Position numbers and translations under genes: made by a program. A DNA stretch of 64,000 nt from Blastococcus mobilis (GTDB taxonomy: Bacteria > Actinomycetota > Actinomycetes > Mycobacteriales > Geodermatophilaceae). Numbering within the stretch: the stretch's first letter is position 1; each line of letters begins with the position of its first letter. This document shows, in pieces, positions 53,649 to 61,316 of the stretch. Under the pieces are notes generated by a model. That model searched no databases and was not told the DNA's origin. It saw only the letters and a list, made by a program, of their open reading frames with translations. The stretch is taken from NCBI RefSeq assembly GCF_900188025.1, contig NZ_FZNO01000011.1, positions 62,001 to 126,000 of the forward strand, given 5' to 3'.

Positions 53649-54567
53649 GCCGCGACGGCGGGGCCGGCGGCGACCGGGATCCGATCGACTACATCGCCCG
53701 CACGCGGGACACGTACACCAAGCTGGGCTACCAGCCCTATGCGTGGGTGCACAGCGACGAGGACCCGCCCATGGCGGAGCTTTCGAAGCCGCTGTCGGAG
53801 TGCCGGCTCGGCCTCGCCTCCTCTGGTGGCGTGTACCGCGTCGGTCAGGTGGCCTTCCACTAAAGGACGACACGTCCTTCCGGGCGATCGACACGTCGGT
53901 GCCGACCTCGGAGCTCCGGGTCACGCACTTCGCGTACGACACGACGGATGCGCGCCGCGATCCCAACTGCGTCCTGCCGCTGGACCCGCTGCGGGACCTC
54001 GTGTCGGAGGGGCGGATCGGAGCGCTCGCGCCCACCGCGTTCGGTTGCATGGGCGGCGTCTACTCCGCGCGCCGGGTGCGGGAGCAGCTCGCTCCCGAGC
54101 TCGCCCGGCACATGCTGGCGGAGGGGATCGACGCCGCCCTGCTGGTGCCCGTCTAGCCGGTGTGCCATCAGTCAGTTGGACTGATCGCGCGTCATCTGGA
54201 GGCCGCGGGCCTCCCCACGGTCACGCTGTCGAGCGCGCGGACGATCACCGCCGCCGTCCGTCCGCCGCGGAGCGTGTTCGTGGACTTCCCCCTCGGCCAC
54301 ACGGCGGGACCGCCCGGCGACCCCGCCGCGCAGGCGGCCGTCGTGAGTGCGGCGCTGGACTGCCTGGAGACGGCCGCGAAGCCGGGGACGATCGTCGATC
54401 TCGACCTGACCTGGCCCGGTGGTCCGGGCTGGAAGCGCGAGGACGCCGGCGAGACCCGGAAGCCCCGCGACGACACACCGCAGTACCAGCACGACGACGA
54501 CCGGGTGGCCGCCGAGGCTGCGCACCGGGCCGGACGCTGCCGCGCCTGCATCGGCATCGACGGCTGA
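53645..54567 (+). CDS. GrdB/PrdB-family selenoprotein with UAG-encoded selenocysteine (frameshifted)
   Basis: Glycine/betaine/sarcosine/D-proline reductase selenoprotein B-family protein. Segment 1 (53645-53860; DPIDYIARTRDTYTKLGYQPYAWV, CRLGLASSGGVYRVGQVAFH) runs into TAA at 53861. Segment 2 continues the same protein in the -1 frame from 53860 (LKDDTSFRAI, VTHFAYDTTDARRDPN). It meets TAG at 54154-54156 after AALLVPV, and the frame continues PVCHQSVGLIARHLEAAGLPTV to TGA at 54565. With both events bridged the product has 307 residues, with Sec171-P-V-Cys174 as the redox motif. A SECIS-like hairpin follows the TAG. GTG start coupled to livF. The TAA frameshift may be a sequencing indel or an inactivating mutation; the TAG is the predicted Sec codon. 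The substrate is unknown. Confidence 0.82.
53855..53866 (+). other. Apparent -1 frameshift point in the selenoprotein gene
   Basis: Reading CAC at 53858-53860 then TAA ends frame 2; slipping back one base gives CTA-AAG-GAC and restores the family sequence FH-x-KDD with normal length. A missing base after CAC explains it (for example CAC-TAC-AAG or CAC-CTA-AAG before loss). Confidence 0.65.
54154..54156 (+). other. In-frame TAG predicted to encode selenocysteine
   Basis: The TAG falls between conserved LLVPV and PVCHQ segments of the selenoprotein B family, at the position of the redox Sec/Cys, and matches the CUA anticodon of tRNA-Sec at 19524-19619. Confidence 0.85.
54157..54193 (+). promoter_or_regulatory. 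SECIS-like hairpin downstream of the TAG
   Basis: Apical stem ATCAGTC/GACTGAT (54167-54173 with 54179-54185) with 5-base loop AGTTG, 10 bases after the TAG. Below a C-C mismatch, further pairs including G-T wobbles extend the stem to 54159/54193. Placement just 3' of the codon and a GU-containing apical loop fit bacterial SECIS elements bound by SelB. Confidence 0.7.
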
Positions 54568-54629
54568 CCCCGCGGACGCCCCCGGGGAGGCGCGGGGCTA
54601 TTGACTGCCCGGTCGCGCGTCGGCAAAAC

Positions 54630-54643
54630 TGATACGAACGTCA
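54630..54643 (+). promoter_or_regulatory. Operator-like site C (TGATAC-GA-ACGTCA)
   Basis: Fourth match to TGAYRYNNRYGTCA, within CTGATACGAACGTCAG. It lies upstream of the acyl-CoA dehydrogenase operon and implies that the coding start is downstream of it. Confidence 0.5.
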
Positions 54644-54678
54644 GAAGCGCTGTTTCCGCAGACCTCACGAATGGTCAG

Positions 54679-55830
54679 GTGAGCATGGACGCCACGTCGT
54701 ACGAGAGCTTCAGGACCGGCCTGTTCGAGGCGATCTGGCGGGATCTCGACCCGCTCGAGGAAGAGATCGAGAACACCGAGAGCCTGCCGTACGACCGGCT
54801 GATGCCGCTGCTGCGCGGGATGCGGGCGTTCGGGCTGACCATCCCGGAGGAGTACGGCGGCGTCGGGCTGTCGATGTCGCAGTACCTGCCGGTGCTCGGC
54901 GAGTTCGCGAAGGTCCAGGGCGGCATCCGCGTCGTCGTCCACGTCCACAACTCCATGGCGCACGCCCTCTGGGAACTGGGCAACGAGGAGCAGCGGAAGG
55001 CGGTCCTCCCCGGCTGCGTCGACGGCACGAACTCGGTGGCCTTCGCCCTGACCGAGCCCGACCACGGCAGCGGGGCGGACCTCGGCACGACGATCGTGCG
55101 CGACGGCGACGACTACGTGATCAACGGCCGCAAGTGGCTGATCACCAACTCCGACTTCGCCACCCACTTCATCGTGTTCGGCAAGACCGACCCCACCGGC
55201 GGCGAGGAGGCGGTCAGCGCCGTCCTCGTGGAGCGGGACACCCCGGGATTCACCATCGAGGCGCTGCCGGAGACCATGGGCTGCAAGGGCGGGCAGCACG
55301 GTCTGCTGACCTTCGTCGACGTCCGCGTGCCGGTGGCCAACCTCCTCGGCGAGGAGGGGCGGGGCCTGGCGCAGATGGAGCAGGCGCTGGAGATCAGCCG
55401 GGTCTTCATCGCGGCCACGTCGCTGGGCACCGCCGAGCGGTCGCTGGAGCTCGCGCTGCAGCACGCGAAGGAACGGGTGACCTTCGGCAAGCCCCTCGCC
55501 GCCCGGCAGGGCATCCAGCGCTACCTGGCCGAGATGGCCACGGACGTCTACGCGCTCCGGAACATGATCAGCGACGCCGCCGAGAAGTGGGACCGGGGGC
55601 TGCGCATCCCCGCCGAGGCATCGATGTGCAAGCTGTTCGGTCTCGAGGCCGTGGGGCGGGTGACCGACCGGGCTCTCCTGGTGTTCGGGGGCATCGGCTA
55701 CACCCGCAAGCACCCGATCGAACGGCTGTACCGCGACGCGCGGCTGAACTGGCTGGAGGAGGGGCCGCCCACCATCCAGTACATGGTCGCCGCGGGCGCG
55801 CTGCTGAACGGTTACGAATGGGACCGGTGA
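54679..55830 (+). CDS. Acyl-CoA dehydrogenase
   Basis: FAD enzyme of 383 residues that oxidises an acyl-CoA to the enoyl-CoA. Standard blocks: FALTEPDHGSGADLGTT (FAD/substrate region), WLITNSDFATHFIVFGKT, RVTFGKPLAARQGIQRYLAEMATDVYALR, and the C-terminal RDARLNWLEEGPPTIQ with the predicted catalytic Glu in the EEG segment. The GTG at 54679 (or ATG at 54685) is chosen because operator C at 54630 lies inside the longer TTG-start frame from 54601. It overlaps the SDR gene by 4 bases; first gene of a six-gene operon. Confidence 0.92.
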   Translation: MSMDATSYESFRTGLFEAIWRDLDPLEEEIENTESLPYDRLMPLLRGMRAFGLTIPEEYGGVGLSMSQYLPVLGEFAKVQGGIRVVVHVHNSMAHALWELGNEEQRKAVLPGCVDGTNSVAFALTEPDHGSGADLGTTIVRDGDDYVINGRKWLITNSDFATHFIVFGKTDPTGGEEAVSAVLVERDTPGFTIEALPETMGCKGGQHGLLTFVDVRVPVANLLGEEGRGLAQMEQALEISRVFIAATSLGTAERSLELALQHAKERVTFGKPLAARQGIQRYLAEMATDVYALRNMISDAAEKWDRGLRIPAEASMCKLFGLEAVGRVTDRALLVFGGIGYTRKHPIERLYRDARLNWLEEGPPTIQYMVAAGALLNGYEWDR

Positions 55831-56585
55831 CGGGCTCGTGCGCCGGCAAGGTGGTGCTCGTCGTGGGCGGCACCCGGGGGATCGGGCGCGCCTGCTGCCT
55901 GGACCTCGCCCGCGCCGGCGCGACGGTCGTGGTGTCGGGCCGTTCGGAGAAGAATGCCGAGGAGGTCGCCCAGGCGGTCCGTGACCTCGGCGCCGAGGCG
56001 AGCGCGGCCATCCACGACGTCAGTGACGTCGACGCGACCACGGCGGTGGTCGACGACGTGCACCGGCAGTACGGGCGGATCGACGGGCTGGTGGCCAACG
56101 CCGGCATGAACCCGTACTTCATCCGCGCGGAGAAGCTGACCCCCGAGGAGTGGGACGATTCCATGGCGGTCAACCTCCGGGGCCTGTTCTTCGCGATCCA
56201 GGCCGTCGGCAGGCACATGCTGGCGGCGGGCCGCGGGTCGATCGTCACCATGTCGTCGGTCACCGCGCAGCGCGGGGTCCTGCGCGGTCTGCCGTACGTG
56301 GCCGCGAAGGGTGGCCTCGATGCCATGACGCGCACGCTCGCCGTCGAGTGGGCCGACCGTGGGGTGCGCGTCAACGGTGTGGCCCCGGGCTACATCGAGA
56401 CGGACCTGACCGAGGGCGTGCGGCAGAACGACAGCCTCCGGGACATGGTCCTGCGCAAGGTGCCCGCCGCCCGGTTCGGCGCGGCGGACGAGGTGGCCGC
56501 GCTGGCCACCTTCCTGGTCTCCGACGCGGCCGCGTACATGACCGGCCAGGTCGTCACCGTGGACGGCGGCTACGCCGTCTCCTAG
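55827..56585 (+). CDS. SDR family oxidoreductase (3-oxoacyl reductase-like)
   Basis: Short-chain dehydrogenase of 252 residues: GGTRGIG at 14-20, NAG near 91-93 (VANAG), Ser in TMSSVTA, Tyr157-x3-Lys161 (YVAAK), C-terminal YMTGQVVTVDGG. Probably oxidises a 3-hydroxyacyl-CoA between the dehydrogenase and the thiolase of the same operon. The GTG overlaps the acyl-CoA dehydrogenase stop by 4 bases. TAG stop. Confidence 0.88.
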   Translation: MTGSCAGKVVLVVGGTRGIGRACCLDLARAGATVVVSGRSEKNAEEVAQAVRDLGAEASAAIHDVSDVDATTAVVDDVHRQYGRIDGLVANAGMNPYFIRAEKLTPEEWDDSMAVNLRGLFFAIQAVGRHMLAAGRGSIVTMSSVTAQRGVLRGLPYVAAKGGLDAMTRTLAVEWADRGVRVNGVAPGYIETDLTEGVRQNDSLRDMVLRKVPAARFGAADEVAALATFLVSDAAAYMTGQVVTVDGGYAVS

Positions 56586-56609
56586 CAGCACCGGATGAGG
56601 GAGCGCACC

Positions 56610-57815
56610 ATGAGAGACGTCTTCGTCGGCGGCGTGGGCATGACCGCCTTCGGCAAGTTCCCCGACCGCACGGTGGGGGCGCTCGCGACCGACGCGACCA
56701 CCGGCGCACTCCAGGACGCGGGCCTCGGCGTCCCCGACGTCGAGACGGTCTTCTACGCGAACGCGACGGCCGGGCTGATGACCGGTCAGGAGATGGTCCG
56801 CGGCCAGATCGCCCTGCGCGAGACGGGGCTGCTCGGCAAGCCGATCGTCAACGTGGAGAACGCCTGCGCGTCCGCGTCGACGGCGGCCAACCTGGCGTGG
56901 CTGTCCGTCGCGTCCGGGCAGGTCGACATCGCCCTCGCCGTGGGCGCCGAGAAACTGTCGCACCCCGACAAGACCCGGGCGTTCACCGCGCTGGCCGCGG
57001 CGGTCGACCAGGAGCGGCTGGACGAGCTGAAGGCCGCGCTCTACAACGAGCAGGCCGATCCCGCCGCGACGGGTGACCGGTCGTTCTTCATGGACGTGTA
57101 CGCCGACATGGCGCAGAAGTACATGGCGCGCAGCGGTGCGACGGCCGAGGACTTCGCCGCCGTGGCGGTCAAGAGCCACCGGCACGCCGCGCTCAACCCC
57201 CGGGCGCAGTACCGCAACCAGGTGACCGTGGAGGAGGTGCTCGGGAGCCGCCGGATCAGCGGTCCGCTCACCCTGCTCATGTGCTCGCCCATCGGTGACG
57301 GGGCGGCGGCGATCGTGTTCTGCTCCGAGGAGGTGGCGTCCCGGCTGGAGACGCCCAAGGTGCGCGTCCGCGCGTCGTCGCTGGTGTCCGGCCGCGAGGG
57401 CCACTCGTCCGAGACGGCCGCCGAGCGCGCCGCCCAGCGAGCCTACGAGGTGGCCGGCCTCGGGCCGGAGGACGTCGACGTCGCGGAGGTCCACGACGCG
57501 GCCGCCCCGGCGGAGCTGATTATCTACGAGGAGCTCGGGCTGTGCGCGCCCGGCGAGGGGCCGAAGCTGCTGGCCTCCGGTGACACGGCGCTCGGCGGCC
57601 GGATCCCGGTCAACACCAGCGGCGGGCTGATCAGCAAGGGGCACCCGGTCGGCGCCACGGGCCTCGCGCAGCTCGTCGAGCTCACCGAGCAGCTCCGCGG
57701 GACCCTGGGGGAGCGGCAGGTCGAGGGCGCGCGGGTCGCCATCGCCGAGAACGGCGGCGGCTACCTGGGGCCCGACCCGGCCGCGGTGTGCGTGACGATC
57801 CTGTCCCGGGACTGA
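56610..57815 (+). CDS. Thiolase family protein (SCP-x/lipid-transfer type)
   Basis: Thiolase-fold protein of 401 residues. The nucleophile Cys86 lies in NVENACASAS, the HDAAAPAE motif supplies the His, and GHPVGATG is present. The second catalytic Cys of classical thiolases is replaced (IAENGGGYLG where C-x-GGG is usual), as in SCP-x-type thiolases and Ltp aldolases acting on branched or steroid-like acyl-CoAs. The ATG at 56610 has GGGAG upstream; an ATG at 56595 is in frame. Its stop overlaps the ligase ATG by one base. Confidence 0.88.
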   Translation: MRDVFVGGVGMTAFGKFPDRTVGALATDATTGALQDAGLGVPDVETVFYANATAGLMTGQEMVRGQIALRETGLLGKPIVNVENACASASTAANLAWLSVASGQVDIALAVGAEKLSHPDKTRAFTALAAAVDQERLDELKAALYNEQADPAATGDRSFFMDVYADMAQKYMARSGATAEDFAAVAVKSHRHAALNPRAQYRNQVTVEEVLGSRRISGPLTLLMCSPIGDGAAAIVFCSEEVASRLETPKVRVRASSLVSGREGHSSETAAERAAQRAYEVAGLGPEDVDVAEVHDAAAPAELIIYEELGLCAPGEGPKLLASGDTALGGRIPVNTSGGLISKGHPVGATGLAQLVELTEQLRGTLGERQVEGARVAIAENGGGYLGPDPAAVCVTILSRD

Positions 57816-59440
57816 TGGGCGCCGGCGGGCCCGCGGTGGGAGCGCCGCGGCCGGTTCCCAGCGTCACGGTGGCCGACCTCCTGCGGCGGAGCTACGAGCA
57901 GTTCTCGGCCCGCTCCGCCGTCGTCCAGGACGACCGGGTGGTCACGTACGGGGAGCTGGGCGCGCGCGCCCTGCGGGTCGCGGCCGCGCTGCGCGCCCAC
58001 GGGCTCGTCCACGGTGACCGGGTCGTGCTGCTGACCTCGAACCGCGCCGAGTTCTTCGAGGTCGAGCACGCGGCCTTCCGGGGCGGGTTCGTCCGGCTGG
58101 CGCTGAGCCCCCGGCTGCACCCCAAGGAGGTCGCGCACATCCTGCGCGACGCGGGGGCGCGTGCCCTGTTCGTCGACCCGGAGTGGGCGGCCCGGATCGG
58201 CGACGTCCTGGCCGGCTGTCCCGACGTCACCCTGGCGGTCGGGTTCGGGGAGCCGCCCCCGGACGCGCCCCTGCACCTGTCCTACGGCGAGCTCCTCGCC
58301 CGGTCACCGGATGCCGAGCCGGTGCCCTGGCTGGTGGAGCCGGAGGACATCGCCGCGCTGCTGTACACGTCGGGCACCACCGGCCTGCCGAAGGGCGCCG
58401 CGCTCAGCCACCGCAACTGGGCGGCCATGATGCGCAACTGCCTGGTGGAGATGCCCCCGCTCGACGAGTCGGACCTGCTGCTGCACGTCGCGCCGCTGAG
58501 CCACTTCTCCGGGTACACCGCCAGCCCCTGCTTCGTGCGGGGAGCGGGGAACCTGGTGCTGCCCCGGTTCGACCCGCGGGAGACGCTCCAGGCGCTGCGC
58601 GACCACCCGGTCACGATCCTCCCCATGGTCCCCACCATGATCAACATGGTGACCGCCGCGGCGGAGGACGAGGGCGCCGAGGTCCGGACGTCGCTGCGGG
58701 CGGTCATCTACGGCGGCGCCGCCATCGCCCCCGACCGGCTCCGCCGGGCGACGCGCGTCTTCGGGGACGTGTTCCTCCAGTTCTACGGGCTGTCCGAGAC
58801 GCCCATGCCGCTGACCTCGCTGTCCCGGGCGGCGCACGTGTTCGACCCGGCCGGACCGGTGCCCGAGCGGCTGGCCTCGGCCGGCCGGGTCAACCCCTTC
58901 GTCGAGCTGCGGCTGGTGGGGGACGACGGCGCGGACTCGCCGCCGGGCGAGGTGGGGGAGATCGTCGTCCGCGGGGACACCGTCATGCGCGGCTACTGGG
59001 ACAAGCCCGACGAGACCGCGCAGATGATCGACGGAGAGGGCTGGGCCGCCACCGGTGACCTGGGGCGGATGGACGCCGAGGGCTACCTCTACGTCGTCGA
59101 CCGCAAGAAGGACATGATCGTCACCGGCGGCTACAACGTCTACCCGACCGAGGTCGAGAACGCGATCTCCACGCTGCCCGGCGTCGCCGAGGTGGCCGTC
59201 GTCGGTGCCCCGGACGAGCGCTTCGGCGAGTGCATCGTGGCGGTCGTCGCCCCGCGCCCCGGCCACACGGTCACCGACCGGGACGTCGTCGGTGTCTGCA
59301 CCGACCAGCTCGCCGACTACAAGAAGCCCCGCAGGGTCCTGTTCGTGGACGAACTGCCCAAGACGGGCTCGGGGAAGATCCAGCGCAAGCGAATCCGGGA
59401 GCCGCTGTGGGCGGCGGAGACACGACGGGTGGGCGGTTGA
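57815..59440 (+). CDS. AMP-binding acyl-CoA ligase
   Basis: ANL-superfamily ligase of 541 residues. YTSGTTGLPKGAAL starts at residue 184; FLQFYGLSETPMPLT, GWAATGDLGRMDAEGYLYVVDRKKDMIVTGGYNVYP and the catalytic Lys motif KTGSGKIQRK near the C-terminus are all intact. Size fits medium-chain or aromatic acid CoA ligases. The ATG at 57815 overlaps the thiolase stop (TGATG). It is followed one base later by the CaiB/BaiF gene. Confidence 0.92.
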   Translation: MGAGGPAVGAPRPVPSVTVADLLRRSYEQFSARSAVVQDDRVVTYGELGARALRVAAALRAHGLVHGDRVVLLTSNRAEFFEVEHAAFRGGFVRLALSPRLHPKEVAHILRDAGARALFVDPEWAARIGDVLAGCPDVTLAVGFGEPPPDAPLHLSYGELLARSPDAEPVPWLVEPEDIAALLYTSGTTGLPKGAALSHRNWAAMMRNCLVEMPPLDESDLLLHVAPLSHFSGYTASPCFVRGAGNLVLPRFDPRETLQALRDHPVTILPMVPTMINMVTAAAEDEGAEVRTSLRAVIYGGAAIAPDRLRRATRVFGDVFLQFYGLSETPMPLTSLSRAAHVFDPAGPVPERLASAGRVNPFVELRLVGDDGADSPPGEVGEIVVRGDTVMRGYWDKPDETAQMIDGEGWAATGDLGRMDAEGYLYVVDRKKDMIVTGGYNVYPTEVENAISTLPGVAEVAVVGAPDERFGECIVAVVAPRPGHTVTDRDVVGVCTDQLADYKKPRRVLFVDELPKTGSGKIQRKRIREPLWAAETRRVGG

Positions 59441-59441
59441 C

Positions 59442-60626
59442 GTGACGGGCACGGACACGGGCGGGCGTGGTCCCCTCAGCGGGATCGTCGTCCTGAGCCT
59501 CGCGGAGCAGTACCCCGGGCCCTACGCCACGTTGCTCATGGCGGACATGGGCGCCGACGTGATCCTCGTCGAGCGCCCCGCAGGGGGAGATCCGGCCCGG
59601 CAGTTCCCGGCGTTCCACGAGGCGCTGAACCGCAACAAGCGGTCGGTGACGCTCGACCTGAAGTCGTCCGAGGGGCGGGAGGCCCTGGTGCGGCTCGCGC
59701 GCACCGCCGACGTGCTGCTCGAGGGGTACCGGCCGGGGACGATGGGCCGGCTCGGACTCGGCCCGGACGTGCTGCACGAGGCGAACCCACGGCTGGTGAT
59801 CGCCTCCATCAGCGGGTTCGGGCAGGACGGCCCCTACCGCGACCGGCCCGCGCACGACCTGTCGTACCTGGCGACCGCCGGCATGCTCCACGAGTACGTG
59901 TCGGGGGACCGCACCGGGCCGGTCGGCCAGCTCGCCATCGGCGACCTGGCGAGCGCCATGTTCGCCACGGTGGGGGTCCTCGCGGCGCTGCTGCAGCGCG
60001 CCACCACCGGCTCGGGCGCCCACGTCGACGTGTCCATGACCGACGGCCTGGTCTCCTGGATGAGCACCCAGCTGGTCCCCGTGCTCAACGGCGAGCCGCT
60101 GGCCGGCATCGAGCACGAACCGGGGTACGGCCTCTACCGCACCTCCGACGGCCTGATCACCCTGAGCGTCGCCCACGAGGACTGGTTCTGGCGGCCGCTG
60201 TGCGACGTGCTCGGGATGCAGGACGTGGCCGCCCTCACCGGGCCGGAGCGGATCGCCCGCGAGGACGAGCTGCGGGAGCGGATCGGCACGGAGCTGGCCA
60301 CGCGGACCCGCGACGAGTGGGTGGCGGTGCTGGACGCGGCCGGGGTGCCGGTCGGGCCAGTGCACACCCTCGAGGAGGTCGGCGACGACCCGCACGTGCG
60401 GGCACGGGGGCTGCTGGTCGACATCCCGGCCGACGGCGTCCGACCGCGGCGCCAGCACGTCCGCCAGCCGTTGCTGTTCGACGGGGTGGCCCCGGCGCCG
60501 ACGCGGCACGTCCCGGCTCTCGGGGAGCACACCGAGGAGGTGCTGGCCGCCGTCGCCGAGGAGGTCGCCGGCGCGCACGGGCCGGGCACGCCGGACGGTG
60601 CCCTCCGACCGGTGGCGGGGAGCTGA
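59442..60626 (+). CDS. CaiB/BaiF family CoA-transferase
   Basis: Family III CoA-transferase of 394 residues, moving CoA between acids through an aspartyl-CoA intermediate. The predicted catalytic residue is Asp168 in AIGDLASAMFA, matching Asp169 of formyl-CoA transferase. N-terminal LSGIVVLSLAEQYPGPYATLLMADMGADVILVE and LNRNKRSVTLDLKSSEGREAL are family signatures. GTG start one base after the ligase stop. Same operon as the acyl-CoA dehydrogenase. Confidence 0.92.
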   Translation: MTGTDTGGRGPLSGIVVLSLAEQYPGPYATLLMADMGADVILVERPAGGDPARQFPAFHEALNRNKRSVTLDLKSSEGREALVRLARTADVLLEGYRPGTMGRLGLGPDVLHEANPRLVIASISGFGQDGPYRDRPAHDLSYLATAGMLHEYVSGDRTGPVGQLAIGDLASAMFATVGVLAALLQRATTGSGAHVDVSMTDGLVSWMSTQLVPVLNGEPLAGIEHEPGYGLYRTSDGLITLSVAHEDWFWRPLCDVLGMQDVAALTGPERIAREDELRERIGTELATRTRDEWVAVLDAAGVPVGPVHTLEEVGDDPHVRARGLLVDIPADGVRPRRQHVRQPLLFDGVAPAPTRHVPALGEHTEEVLAAVAEEVAGAHGPGTPDGALRPVAGS

Positions 60627-60630
60627 CGGC

Positions 60631-61278
60631 ATGGAGCTCTACGAGGTCATGCGGACCGCCCGGACCGCCCGGTCCTTCGATCCGCGTCCCGTCCCCGACG
60701 AGGTGCTGCACCGCATGCTCGACAACGCGCGGTTCGCCCCCAGCGGCGGCAACCGGCAGGGCTGGCGCGTCGTCGTCGTCCGGGACCAGGAGCGCAGGAC
60801 CGCGCTGAAGGACCTGTACATGGGGCCGTGGCGGGCCTACAGCGGCAAGGCGCGGGCGCTCGCGGGCAACCCGGACGCCGACGCCCTCTACGACCGTGCC
60901 GACCGGTTCGCCGAACGCCTCGACCGGGCGCCGGTGCACGTCCTGGTCTTCGTGCGGCTCAACGCCCTCGCCATCGCCGACGCGGACCTGGACCGGCCGA
61001 GCATCGTCGGCGGCGGCTCGATCTACCCGTTCGTGCAGAACTTCCTGCTCGCCTGCCGCGAGGAGGGCCTGGGGGCCTCGCTGACCACGATCCTGTGCAT
61101 GGTGGAGCCGGAGGTGCTCGCCATGCTCGGGGCCCCGGAGGGCCTGGCGCTGGCCGGGTTCATCGCCGTCGGCTACCCCCCGCCCGGGTTCACCGGCAAG
61201 CCGCTGAAGCGGAACCCGGTCGAGGACTTCGCCTTCTCGGAGACGTTCGCCGAGCCCTTCGTCGTCCCCGCCTCGTAG
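60631..61278 (+). CDS. Nitroreductase family protein
   Basis: FMN-dependent nitroreductase-fold protein of 215 residues: MRTARTARSFDPRPVPDEVLHRMLDNARFAPSGGNRQGWRVVVV contains the FMN-contacting R-x-R-x-F and APSGGNRQ segments; GASLTTILC and GFIAVGYPPP are typical C-terminal elements. It may be a reductase for an unsaturated catabolic intermediate. ATG with GGGGAG upstream. TAG stop; last gene of the operon, followed by a very strong hairpin. Confidence 0.88.
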   Translation: MELYEVMRTARTARSFDPRPVPDEVLHRMLDNARFAPSGGNRQGWRVVVVRDQERRTALKDLYMGPWRAYSGKARALAGNPDADALYDRADRFAERLDRAPVHVLVFVRLNALAIADADLDRPSIVGGGSIYPFVQNFLLACREEGLGASLTTILCMVEPEVLAMLGAPEGLALAGFIAVGYPPPGFTGKPLKRNPVEDFAFSETFAEPFVVPAS

Positions 61279-61282
61279 CGGA

Positions 61283-61310
61283 GAGCCGGCCGGCTGGGGC
61301 CGGCCGGCTC
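61283..61310. terminator. Strong bidirectional terminator
   Basis: A 12-bp perfect GC-rich stem GAGCCGGCCGGC/GCCGGCCGGCTC closes a 4-base loop TGGG, between the convergent nitroreductase and thiolase genes. Confidence 0.75.
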
Positions 61311-61316
61311 CTCGCG

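Noticed and set aside
53861-53863. TAA in the selenoprotein gene as another recoded codon
   Set aside because: After TAA the same frame gives unrelated sequence (RTTRPSGRST-like); similarity resumes only in the -1 frame, so a frameshift explains it better than recoding.
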